Positions 46,660 to 54,748 of a DNA stretch of 64,000 bases are shown here, piece by piece. Source of the DNA: a bacterium (lineage in GTDB: Bacteria; DRYD01); NCBI GenBank assembly GCA_030549815.1, contig JAUQQQ010000007.1, positions 1-64,000 of the forward strand, in the 5' to 3' direction. The position numbers and the translations under genes are program-made. The notes beneath the pieces were generated by a model that was not told where the DNA came from, did no database searches, and was given only the letters and a program-made list of their open reading frames with translations. Each line of letters begins with the position of its first letter. The first letter of the stretch is position 1.

Positions 46660-46841
46660 GTGACCTCCTCTCCTCAATAAATTGAGGAGCTTCCTCCTAA
46701 AGCTTACACAAATATAGGAGTTAGACCCCAGTGCAGAGGCTTCTACAGGCGTTAGTTCGGGCTGGTCCAGCCCTACCACACTTGAGGCAGGTGACACCCA
46801 AGCCATTTATCCCCCACCTCTAAAAGTGGGAGCCTTCTGGC
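46660..46841 (-). mobile_element. IS200/IS605-derived MITE (internally deleted tnpB element)
   Basis: A 182-bp element read on the minus strand. Its left end (46841 to about 46796) has GCCAGAAGGCTCCCAC with a CCCAC/GTGGG hairpin. It then fuses to the 3' end of a tnpB frame reading VGLDQPELTPVEASALGSNS, typical of TnpB C-termini. Its right end has a perfect 9-bp-stem hairpin (CTCCTCAAT/ATTGAGGAG, 46670-46689) and finishes in GAGGTCAC. Retained tnpB 3' end and right end is where the guide (omega) RNA of such elements would lie. It has interrupted the gene remnant on its left. A related copy lies at 63478-63684. Confidence 0.78.
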
Positions 46842-46876
46842 TTTATAGATTGTTGGTTTCAGCCATTATTTAATTT

Positions 46877-48193
46877 TCAACTAATTTTAATAATATCGGT
46901 TGGTTGTATTTCGTTTACAGCAGTTTCAATTCTTGGGAACAAGAGATGATAAAGGACTCTTGACACGATAAATCCAGTTATATCAAATGCTCTTGATGCC
47001 AAACCTGTGGTTTTGTCAACTACGAAACTTGTAACATTTTTAAAACCTCTAACAATTATATTATCATTATCATTAGGTTTAAGTCGATTTAGCATCATTT
47101 TTCTTACTTTTTCATTAGCATTTTTAGCAAATCCCATTACTATTTTTTCCATTTTTTGTTTTATACCTTGCTTTATTACATTTAATTTGGAAGGCCAATT
47201 AGGGATATTACTTAATATTTTTTTCCTTACTTCATTTCTATCAATTTTATTTTTGGAGTTTGTTTGCTTTGTTTGATTATTTTGGTTTGCTTGATTATTT
47301 TTCAATTCTTCAGCTTCCTTATTTTTTACATATTCACTTAGTTCTTGTCTTATACTTCTTACTTCATCCCTTACGTTTGTTTCCCCTTGTAGATCAAGGG
47401 CAACACCAACTTCAAGTATTGCTTGTATATCTAACTCTGCAAAGGAAGAGAATTTTACATTCCAGTTATTGGTATTAATTCTGGCTTCACTGTATGCTCC
47501 TGCAGCTCCTCCCACGCCTACACCGGTTTGGACACTAAGTTCACCACTTATGCTACCTTCAGAGCTTGAAAAAGATATTCCTTCATGAACGCCTACATTG
47601 GCTTGTGCTCTTGCAGCTCCATAGACTCCTGCCTTTGATACTATTTCATCACCTTGCCTTGATGTAGCAGCACCATATTTTATGTTAGCTTCGGCAGAGG
47701 CTTCAGCATTAACACCCTTTTTATGTGAAACTTTTGAATCTCCTACCCTCAAGCTTCCTTCCCTTTCCAATTTTGCTTTAGCAGATGCTTCCGCACCAGC
47801 TTCAACATAAGCTCCTCCATTTCTATCAGCCATAACTCTGGCTCTTCCACCAGCACCCACTTCTCCTTCCAACCTACCATAAGCACCTACAGAGAAATCA
47901 TCGTTTCCAATACTATAGCCTCCTTTTATTTCTCCGCTTGCTCCTACCTCTCCTTCAACACCAGCATTCAAACTTCTTCCATCAAAATGAGCCGTAGCAT
48001 CTCCCTCTGCATTTGCTTCACCACTAACTTCAGCTTCTGCTCCAAGAGCAACACCAAAAGCATTAGCAAGATTTGTTTGAATACTCCTTCTAAATTCCAA
48101 ACCATTGTCACTTTGTTCAGGTTTAGTAGAACTACTTCTAACAGCTCCATAATTTCTAACGTTAGTTGAATTACCCACAGAATTTATATTCAT
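46877..48193 (-). CDS. Ala/Gly/Glu-rich repetitive protein with polar leader
   Basis: A 438-residue protein I cannot assign. Residues 1-40 are polar and unstructured (MNINSVGNSTNVRNYGAVRS). From about 45 to 265 it is rich in Ala, Gly, Glu and Ser in an alternating pattern (GAEAEVSGEANAEGDATAHF; VEGEVGASGEIKGGYS; VEAGAEASAKAKLEREGS) suggestive of a regular beta structure or fibre. A Asn/Gln linker follows (about 295-315), then a helical basic C-terminal region with a hydrophobic end (GFIVSRVLYHLLFP). No Sec signal. AAGGGGGTAGGG precedes the ATG, and an ACA-N8-ACA element lies 83 nt upstream. Its composition makes it more GC-rich than its neighbours. Confidence 0.7.
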   Translation of the reverse strand: MNINSVGNSTNVRNYGAVRSSSTKPEQSDNGLEFRRSIQTNLANAFGVALGAEAEVSGEANAEGDATAHFDGRSLNAGVEGEVGASGEIKGGYSIGNDDFSVGAYGRLEGEVGAGGRARVMADRNGGAYVEAGAEASAKAKLEREGSLRVGDSKVSHKKGVNAEASAEANIKYGAATSRQGDEIVSKAGVYGAARAQANVGVHEGISFSSSEGSISGELSVQTGVGVGGAAGAYSEARINTNNWNVKFSSFAELDIQAILEVGVALDLQGETNVRDEVRSIRQELSEYVKNKEAEELKNNQANQNNQTKQTNSKNKIDRNEVRKKILSNIPNWPSKLNVIKQGIKQKMEKIVMGFAKNANEKVRKMMLNRLKPNDNDNIIVRGFKNVTSFVVDKTTGLASRAFDITGFIVSRVLYHLLFPRIETAVNEIQPTDIIKIS

Positions 48194-48269
48194 AATCCCT
48201 ACCCCCTTGTTTTATTATCCTATAATTTAAATGTACTCAAAAGTCAAAAATATAAATAAAAAATAAAAA

Positions 48270-48298
48270 AAATTTACATTTTTTTTACATTTTTCACT
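48270..48298 (-). promoter_or_regulatory. ACA-N8-ACA element upstream of the Ala/Gly-rich protein gene
   Basis: ACA at 48276-48278 and 48287-48289 in T-tracts, period 11 bp, between the nth stop and the Ala/Gly-rich gene. The nearer edge is 83 nt from that gene's ATG. It is the same element as before the carboxypeptidase and deiminase genes 44 kb away, here in the inverted orientation relative to the gene. Confidence 0.45.
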
Positions 48299-48973
48299 TC
48301 AAAATACCTTTTTAGAACATATAAAATATTGGCAATTTTTATTAATATTACATCCTTGGCAAAAAGGCTTAACTTTGCAAATTGTCTGCCCAAAAGCAAC
48401 TAAATACCTATTTAAATTCAAATATAGTTGTTTTGGGATTTTGTCTTGAACTTTTCTACTATGAAGGATTTTCCAAGTTTGGTTGGGATCTTTGGTTTTC
48501 AATACTCCAAACCTGTTTAATATTCTAAAAACATGCACATCAACTCCAATTAAAGGTTGTCTAAATAAATCATTCAAAATAATAGATCCAACTTTTAAAC
48601 CTATACCCGGCAATTTTATCAACTCTTCTAAATTGTCAGGTATTTCACAATTATATTTCTCAACAATTACCTTATTAAAATCCCAGAATATTTTTGCTTT
48701 ATTTTTATAAAATCCTAATGGCTTAAACATTATTTCTAATTCTTCTTTGCTAACTTTCAGAACATCTAAAGGGTTAGAAAAATTTTTTTCCAATATGGGT
48801 AAAACTTTAATAAGAGCTTTGTCTGTTGTTCTGGAAGAAAGTATTGCCCCCCATACCGTTAGCCACTTACTTTTTCTTTTTAAAAAATATAACTTAAAAA
48901 CAGGAGCAGCTTTTAACTTTTCTTCATTTATTAGATAGTCATACAAGATCATTAATTTTTCAACGTCGATCAT
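48299..48973 (-). CDS. nth: Endonuclease III-like DNA glycosylase/AP lyase
   Basis: A 224-residue HhH-GPD base-excision repair enzyme. The helix-hairpin-helix LPGIGLKVGSIILNDL includes the catalytic Lys, and GVDVHVFRILNRFG includes the catalytic Asp. The C-terminal Fe-S loop is CKVKPFCQGCNINKNC, with five rather than the usual six residues between the first two cysteines. It removes oxidised pyrimidines and cleaves the abasic site. It is divergent from prmC with an 80-bp spacer. Confidence 0.93.
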   Translation of the reverse strand: MIDVEKLMILYDYLINEEKLKAAPVFKLYFLKRKSKWLTVWGAILSSRTTDKALIKVLPILEKNFSNPLDVLKVSKEELEIMFKPLGFYKNKAKIFWDFNKVIVEKYNCEIPDNLEELIKLPGIGLKVGSIILNDLFRQPLIGVDVHVFRILNRFGVLKTKDPNQTWKILHSRKVQDKIPKQLYLNLNRYLVAFGQTICKVKPFCQGCNINKNCQYFICSKKVF

Positions 48974-49053
48974 AAGAATAGAATTCTGCTACGAATTCCA
49001 ATTATCCTACAATTACAAAGGTTTTTTATTTAAAAAATAAAAAAATATAAAAA

Positions 49054-49905
49054 ATGAAAATACATCAAATAATAAAATTAATACTAAAAAAATACGCTAA
49101 AAATAAAAAAAACAAAATAAAAGAAATTATCAAAATAATAGAAATAGGAATAAACAAAACTTTCGATAAATGGAAACAAGAAGAAGAAATAGAAAAAAAG
49201 TTAATAGACACAATAGATAAAATCAGTAAAATGGTGCTAAACTATAATTTCCCAATACAATATTTTCAAACTTTTGTAGAATTTGGTTGTTCAAGACGTT
49301 GTTTAAAGCTTTATATTAACCCTTATACATTGATTCCTCGGATAGAAACTGAAATACTTGTAGAAAAAGCATTTCAAAGAATAATGAAATTAGGGATAAT
49401 AAAAAAATATGAAGATATATTAATTATTGATTTTGGCACAGGGTCAGGAAATATAGCATTATACCTTACTAAACTTCTAAATAACAATAAAATAAAAACT
49501 ATAGGAACAGACATATCATTCAATGCTTTAAAAGTAGCACAAAAAAATTCCATAATAAACAACATTGAAATTTTTCTACTTAATTCCCAAAATTTAAACA
49601 TGATCAAAAAATCAAAAAATACTTTTCTTATTCTATTATCAAATCCGCCGTATTTAACGAAAAAAGAAATGAGAAAAGAATTGTATTTCGAACCAGAATA
49701 TGCTTTACTAACTATTCGAAAAACATTTTTTTATCAAAATCTAATAAATTTTTCAATAGAAAACAAGCCCTCGATTTCATTTTTTGAGATAGACAAGAAA
49801 TCCTTTGAAAAACTCCTACCTTTTTTACTAAAAAACCAACTAAAATACTCGATAAGTCCATTACAAAAAAGTATATACATGCTTGAAATTTTTAATATCA
49901 AATAA
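49054..49905 (+). CDS. prmC: Peptide chain release factor glutamine methyltransferase
   Basis: A 283-residue SAM-dependent methyltransferase. The N-terminal helical domain ends in YINPYTLIPRIETEILVE, equivalent to the family LIPRPETE motif (Pro replaced by Ile). The SAM site is IIDFGTGSGNIALYL and the catalytic motif is LLSNPPYLTKKE. It methylates Gln of the GGQ motif in release factors. Usually found beside prfA; here it is alone. The first 60 residues are unusually Lys/Ile-rich. The spacing to the weak upstream SD makes the start moderately certain. Confidence 0.85.
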   Translation: MKIHQIIKLILKKYAKNKKNKIKEIIKIIEIGINKTFDKWKQEEEIEKKLIDTIDKISKMVLNYNFPIQYFQTFVEFGCSRRCLKLYINPYTLIPRIETEILVEKAFQRIMKLGIIKKYEDILIIDFGTGSGNIALYLTKLLNNNKIKTIGTDISFNALKVAQKNSIINNIEIFLLNSQNLNMIKKSKNTFLILLSNPPYLTKKEMRKELYFEPEYALLTIRKTFFYQNLINFSIENKPSISFFEIDKKSFEKLLPFLLKNQLKYSISPLQKSIYMLEIFNIK

Positions 49906-49979
49906 GGAACTTTTATACTTTTTGATATAAATATATAATAGGTAACAACAAAATAAGGATAAAAAGGAGTGGTTTTACA

Positions 49980-50570
49980 ATGGATATTCCGAAAATAAAA
50001 AGTGAAAATCAATATAAGATGCTAAATAACCAAACCAACCCAATTATCTCAGAACAAAAAGATGTTGAAAGCAAAATAAAAGATGAGTATCAAACCAAAG
50101 AGAAAACAAAAAATAATGCAACAGAAAATAGGAAAGATAAGTTTATAGAAGAACTGTTCAAAATAAATGATTTCATCTTTTACAATATTTTTAAACCCCT
50201 TATTGCATTTACAAAAGGAGCAAAAGTTTTATACCAAGGAGGACTAATAGACAGAAAAATAGGTAGTATATCAGGATTAAACCACATGGTTAATATCTAC
50301 ATAATGGGAAGGGAAATCAACAAAGCATTAGAAGATGGAAAAATAACAAAAAAAGAAGCAATAGAATTAGCAGGTAAAAGTATAGGATTATACACAGGTG
50401 ATATAATTGGTGGGCTATTAGGTTTAGCAGTTGGAGCAACAATAGGAGGGCCAATAGGAGGAGTAATCGGGAAAGCAATAGGAACAACTCTTGGAAGCAT
50501 TTACGGAAAAGATATTTTCAAAAAATTATCAACAAAAGCTTATGAAAAAATAAAAAATCACCAACTGTAA
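49980..50570 (+). CDS. Polar-leader, glycine-zipper protein of unknown function
   Basis: A 196-residue protein. Residues 1-50 are polar and charged (MDIPKIKSENQYKMLNNQTN), without a Sec signal. The middle has two amphipathic helices, then EDGKITKKEAIELAGKSIGL. Residues about 138-180 are a glycine-zipper membrane-type hairpin (IIGGLLGLAVGATIGGPIGG, then IGKAIGTTLGSIYG). Similar hairpins occur in pore-forming bacteriocins, phage tape-measure proteins and secretion effectors. AAAAAGGAGTGG precedes the ATG. Its end overlaps the convergent TonB receptor gene by 13 nt. No immunity gene is recognisable beside it. Confidence 0.65.
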   Translation: MDIPKIKSENQYKMLNNQTNPIISEQKDVESKIKDEYQTKEKTKNNATENRKDKFIEELFKINDFIFYNIFKPLIAFTKGAKVLYQGGLIDRKIGSISGLNHMVNIYIMGREINKALEDGKITKKEAIELAGKSIGLYTGDIIGGLLGLAVGATIGGPIGGVIGKAIGTTLGSIYGKDIFKKLSTKAYEKIKNHQL

Positions 50571-52564
50571 TTTAGCCTAATAAAGACGGTTCTTGGATCA
50601 ACAGGATAAAAAGAAACAGGATTATTATTCGACAAACTTATAGCATATTTAGCTTTCACATCAAAAAGGTTGTAAATAGTTAAACCTAAATTCATTCTTT
50701 CATTTAAATCATAAACAAAATTCAAATTGGTTACAATAAAGTCAGGTAATCTATTACCATAATCATCCAAAACAGAGGATGTCCATTTGTTCTCTATTGA
50801 TGCCCATAAATTTTGATTTAATCTTTTAGCGTATTTGATCAAAAATAGATTTTTGGGGGAATTAGAAAGGAAAGATAAATCTGTATTAGGAGAAGTTTCA
50901 ATAAATCTTGCATTGGAATAGCTGTAAGATACTCTAATAAATTCTCTGTCTTTTAGATAATTAACATAATCTATTAAAGCACCCGAGACTTCTATGTTTC
51001 CTATATTTTGGTATTGACTAACATCTATACCAAGCGGGCCTAAACCAACAATTACAGAGTTAATTAAATTTGAGACTTTCATTAAATAAAGGGAAGCAGA
51101 GAAATAACCATAATTTCTCTTATTCTTAAATTCATTGTAGTATATAAGTTCCCATGTTTTATGCTTTTCAGGTTGCAGATTAGGATTATTTAGTGTAGAA
51201 AGGCCACCGTCGTTATAAAAAGCTTCGCTTACAGAAGGAGCACGATAATTCTGAGAATAAACCAATTTCAAAGCCCTTCCGTCCCATACTTTTATCAGAG
51301 AAAACTGAGGAATAAATATGGATTTGAAATCACCGTATAAACTACCATAAGTATCATATCTTAAAGAAGTAGAAAAAACCCAGTAATCATGTGTTCTTTT
51401 TGAAAAATAGTAATCATATACCATATAAAAAGAAAAAAGCGGTAAATCTTTTCTTTGTTCATTAATATACTCTTGTATAAAACTTTTACTAAAATAATCA
51501 ACATCAAAATTTCGGAATTTATAAGAAAATAACTTATACTCAGATCCGATGAGAAAAGTAAATGAATCAGAAGATTTTAAATAGTTTGTATCAAATGAAA
51601 TAACTCTTCCTGCTAAATCATCTATATTTATAGCACCTACCGAAGCAGTTGGGTAAAGACCATTTTCTTTGTAATCTAAATAATAAAAATTAACATTTAT
51701 AGAAGAGCTTTTTGGGAGAAAAATAGTATGCTTCAAAAAAGAGTGATAGAAAATATGTTCAAGATAATCATTTCGGTCGTTAAGAGTTATTCCAAAAACT
51801 CCTGTGGGAAAATGACTTCTATTATAAAAATTTGAAAAATAAAATGAAGTTGAGGATATTGGACTATCCCTCTTAACAAAAAAATGAAAATGTTTTTTAT
51901 AATAATTATCATCGTTTATACTAAATTCATTTCTCTGGGGTAAAAAAATTGTTCTTCCTTCGTAAGAAAACAAATCTGCACCAAGATATATTTGGGGATC
52001 ATCATTAAGAAAAAATTTAATAGAATTAACTGATCCTTTAGAATAATAAGTAGAAGACAAAGAAAATTTTTTATCAAACTTTTCATTAAAATAAGGTATA
52101 AAATTAACGGTAGCAAGTAGAGCATTAGAACCAGAATAAACATTAGAGTATCCCTGAACTACTTCAACAGAATTTAAAAAGGAAGGATTATATTCAATAG
52201 GAAAGCCAAAAATATTTTCATTGACGGGAAATCCATTTAGTAAAAACAATGCCCTGGAATTATAGCTGCCTGGTACTTGTATTCCTCTACTACCTAAATA
52301 CCATGTATTACCATCCTTAACAACATAAAGACCAGGACTAAAGTTTAATAGATCAGACAAAGTATTATAATAAAACAATTTCAACTCCTGGGGCAAGATA
52401 ATAGAAACAAAAGCTGGGGAATTAATAATATTTTTGGAATATTTACTAATACCCTGCGTTTTAAAGCTAAAATCAATTTCACTTTCAATAAATAACTTTT
52501 CTTCATAATCATTAGCAAAAGTAGCAATAACCAAAAAAAACAACAATAATATTATTCTTTTCAT
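50558..52564 (-). CDS. TonB-dependent outer-membrane receptor
   Basis: A 668-residue protein with a Sec signal peptide (MKRIILLLFFLVIATFANDY). The plug domain spans roughly residues 50-165 (LSDLLNFSPGLYVVKDGNTW; RGIQVPGSYNSRALFLLNGF; VEVVQGYSNVYSGSNALLAT). A beta-barrel rich in aromatic alternating strands follows, ending with the aromatic residue W (IRLNYSW), as required by BamA. The start at 52564 has GGAGGGATG upstream; a longer in-frame start is inside the preceding gene. Ligand is unknown (siderophore, cobalamin, metal or sugar). Last gene of the c-di-GMP operon; it starts 4 bp after the GGDEF gene. Confidence 0.92.
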   Translation of the reverse strand: MKRIILLLFFLVIATFANDYEEKLFIESEIDFSFKTQGISKYSKNIINSPAFVSIILPQELKLFYYNTLSDLLNFSPGLYVVKDGNTWYLGSRGIQVPGSYNSRALFLLNGFPVNENIFGFPIEYNPSFLNSVEVVQGYSNVYSGSNALLATVNFIPYFNEKFDKKFSLSSTYYSKGSVNSIKFFLNDDPQIYLGADLFSYEGRTIFLPQRNEFSINDDNYYKKHFHFFVKRDSPISSTSFYFSNFYNRSHFPTGVFGITLNDRNDYLEHIFYHSFLKHTIFLPKSSSINVNFYYLDYKENGLYPTASVGAINIDDLAGRVISFDTNYLKSSDSFTFLIGSEYKLFSYKFRNFDVDYFSKSFIQEYINEQRKDLPLFSFYMVYDYYFSKRTHDYWVFSTSLRYDTYGSLYGDFKSIFIPQFSLIKVWDGRALKLVYSQNYRAPSVSEAFYNDGGLSTLNNPNLQPEKHKTWELIYYNEFKNKRNYGYFSASLYLMKVSNLINSVIVGLGPLGIDVSQYQNIGNIEVSGALIDYVNYLKDREFIRVSYSYSNARFIETSPNTDLSFLSNSPKNLFLIKYAKRLNQNLWASIENKWTSSVLDDYGNRLPDFIVTNLNFVYDLNERMNLGLTIYNLFDVKAKYAISLSNNNPVSFYPVDPRTVFIRLNYSW

Positions 52565-52568
52565 GATT

Positions 52569-53942
52569 TCATCCCTCCGCAAAATCCTTAACTTTCAAAG
52601 TTTCAATTTGTTTAAAATCTTCTAAGTCTACTAATTTACCATATAAGATGACACTAACTCTATTTTTGCCTTTTCTTTTAGAGTTATATAGGTTATCGTC
52701 TGCTATTTTAACAAGTGCATCTTTATCTTTTGAATCTTCAGGATAAAATGCTACACCAAAGCTTGCAGACACAGACAACTTTGTGCCATCATCCAAAATA
52801 AACTCTGTTTTAGATATTATATTTTTAAGGTCCAAGCAGAATTTAAGAGCATCAATTTTATTTGACACATTGAGTATAATTATAAATTCTTCTCCACCAT
52901 ATCTTGCTGCTATATCGGTATTCCTTTTTCTTGTTTTTATTATTTCCGCTACCTTAGATAACACCATATCACCAACCTTATGTCCGTAGGTATCATTTAT
53001 TTTTTTGAAATTATCTATATCAAGCATAACGACGGCAAATGTTTTATTCAATCCGAGAGCAATTTTCATTTTGCTTTCTAAAGCGATAGCATTGTAGAAT
53101 TTTTCGAAAGCTCCTCTATTATAAAGTTTTGTCAAAGCATCTAAGGAAGCGATTGATTCAAGCAAAGTTAATTGTTGTTCAAGTGCCTGTGCCATTCTTA
53201 TAAAACTATCAACTAAATAATTAAATTCTTTAAACCAAAATACTCTTCTTTGTATGTTAAACTTAGATTTACTAAGCTCTACAGCTAAATTTCTTAAATA
53301 TTCTATAGGCTTATAAAACTGAATTATCATAAAAATACTAACGATTATAGAAAATAGACTAAGTAAAGCAAGAACTAAGGATGAATAAAACCCAATTGTT
53401 TTCAATTGATTATCTAATCTGGTTAAATCAAATACAATCAAAAGATAACCTATCAAAATCTTATCCTGTATATCACTTATTATAGTTTTTTCTATAGGAG
53501 TTATAACTATTAATAATTTTGATATTTTCTCGCCATTTTCAATATTGAGATTATAATCATCAATATAATACTTTTGTGTTTTTCCTAACAATGAAATGAA
53601 ATCTTTTTTAGAAACATAATCTACCAACTGAGGATATCTACTGAAATAAATTAAATTAGCACCTTGTTTATTAAAAACAGCTAAATAAATTATATTTTGA
53701 TTATCATATTCTTGTTGCAGGATTATTTTCATTGCCTCAAATTGTTCATACTCAATGTATTTCTTCATTCTTGACGAAATATTTTTAGATGTTTCAATAT
53801 AAAAATCAATAGTATATTTTATAAGATTATTTTCGAGATTATTTTTCAGCCAATACAAAGTTATAGCAAAAATAAGGATGTTGAAAGCAAGGAGAACAAA
53901 GATAGCGTTATTTATTTTTCTGAAAAAATCAATTATTCTCAT
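52569..53942 (-). CDS. Membrane diguanylate cyclase (GGDEF) with periplasmic sensor
   Basis: A 457-residue inner-membrane protein. Two membrane helices (about residues 14-33 and 190-215) enclose a periplasmic sensor of about 150 residues, then a HAMP-like linker and a GGDEF domain from about 275. The active site is RYGGEEFIIIL, and the inhibitory I-site RNTD is five residues upstream, so product-inhibited c-di-GMP synthesis is expected. It overlaps the binding-protein gene by 4 nt, suggesting the sensor may interact with that protein. Confidence 0.93.
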   Translation of the reverse strand: MRIIDFFRKINNAIFVLLAFNILIFAITLYWLKNNLENNLIKYTIDFYIETSKNISSRMKKYIEYEQFEAMKIILQQEYDNQNIIYLAVFNKQGANLIYFSRYPQLVDYVSKKDFISLLGKTQKYYIDDYNLNIENGEKISKLLIVITPIEKTIISDIQDKILIGYLLIVFDLTRLDNQLKTIGFYSSLVLALLSLFSIIVSIFMIIQFYKPIEYLRNLAVELSKSKFNIQRRVFWFKEFNYLVDSFIRMAQALEQQLTLLESIASLDALTKLYNRGAFEKFYNAIALESKMKIALGLNKTFAVVMLDIDNFKKINDTYGHKVGDMVLSKVAEIIKTRKRNTDIAARYGGEEFIIILNVSNKIDALKFCLDLKNIISKTEFILDDGTKLSVSASFGVAFYPEDSKDKDALVKIADDNLYNSKRKGKNRVSVILYGKLVDLEDFKQIETLKVKDFAEG

Positions 53943-54748
53943 TTGCTAACCACAACAAATGGGCTCGGGAAAAATATCTTATATGTATTATCAGTATTAA
54001 GGAAAGAGTTTTTCTTAATATAAAGCGCCATCATTTTTCCTAATTGATAATAATCTACAACGTAAGCCAAATCTACTCCATACTGAAGTAAAACCCTATG
54101 AGAAGAAATAATGATCTTATTGTAAGATTTTATAGATTTTATTAAGAAAAGGAGATTTTCCTCATCTAGTATCATCGCATCAGAAAAAAAATATACAGCA
54201 TCAACATTAGCAATCGACTTACTTATGTATTTAAAATTAAAATTATCAACTTGTAGCAAAACAGGTTCTAAGCCATTTTTTTTGACAGAATCAAAAGCCG
54301 ACTGCACAGCATAACTCTTTTCATTGTATAATAAACCAACCTTTTTAACATTAGGGTATTTCTTTTTAAAGTCGCTAAAAACTTCATCAAAAGGTGGATA
54401 TATTGAAAATCCTATAAATTTCCCTAAAATTCCCAAAGCGTCAGGCATTAAAACTAAAGCATACATATTTATCTTTTCTTTGTGGTAATTTTGTTTCAGA
54501 TAAAAGGCAGCTTCGCTTGTTAAAGCGATAACAACATCAGATTTGTTTAACAAATCTGAATTTAATTTATCCAATTCAACGACAGTACAATTTTCCTTAG
54601 GATATTCACTTAGAAACCCGTTTATCGTTAATTTAACAGGTTGTAAATCTTTTCCCTTTATTATTAGAACATTTAAGTATCGTGTATAAGAAAAAGAAAA
54701 TGATAATAGTAACAATAAAAATAAAAAAACATTATAAAATTTCATCAT
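53939..54748 (-). CDS. Periplasmic binding-protein-like (ABC substrate-binding PF04392 type)
   Basis: A 269-residue protein with an N-terminal signal peptide (MMKFYNVFLFLLLLLSFSFS). The remainder is a two-lobe, type-1 periplasmic binding fold of the ABC_sub_bind kind: VIALTSEAAFYLKQ, VKKVGLLYNEKSYAVQSAFD, VDAVYFFSDAMILDEENL, IISSHRVLLQYGVDLAYVVD. No ABC permease or ATPase gene accompanies it. Instead it lies between an HD-GYP-like gene and a GGDEF gene, with 4-nt overlaps at both ends, so it is probably a ligand sensor feeding the cyclase rather than a transporter component. Confidence 0.82.
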   Translation of the reverse strand: MMKFYNVFLFLLLLLSFSFSYTRYLNVLIIKGKDLQPVKLTINGFLSEYPKENCTVVELDKLNSDLLNKSDVVIALTSEAAFYLKQNYHKEKINMYALVLMPDALGILGKFIGFSIYPPFDEVFSDFKKKYPNVKKVGLLYNEKSYAVQSAFDSVKKNGLEPVLLQVDNFNFKYISKSIANVDAVYFFSDAMILDEENLLFLIKSIKSYNKIIISSHRVLLQYGVDLAYVVDYYQLGKMMALYIKKNSFLNTDNTYKIFFPSPFVVVSK

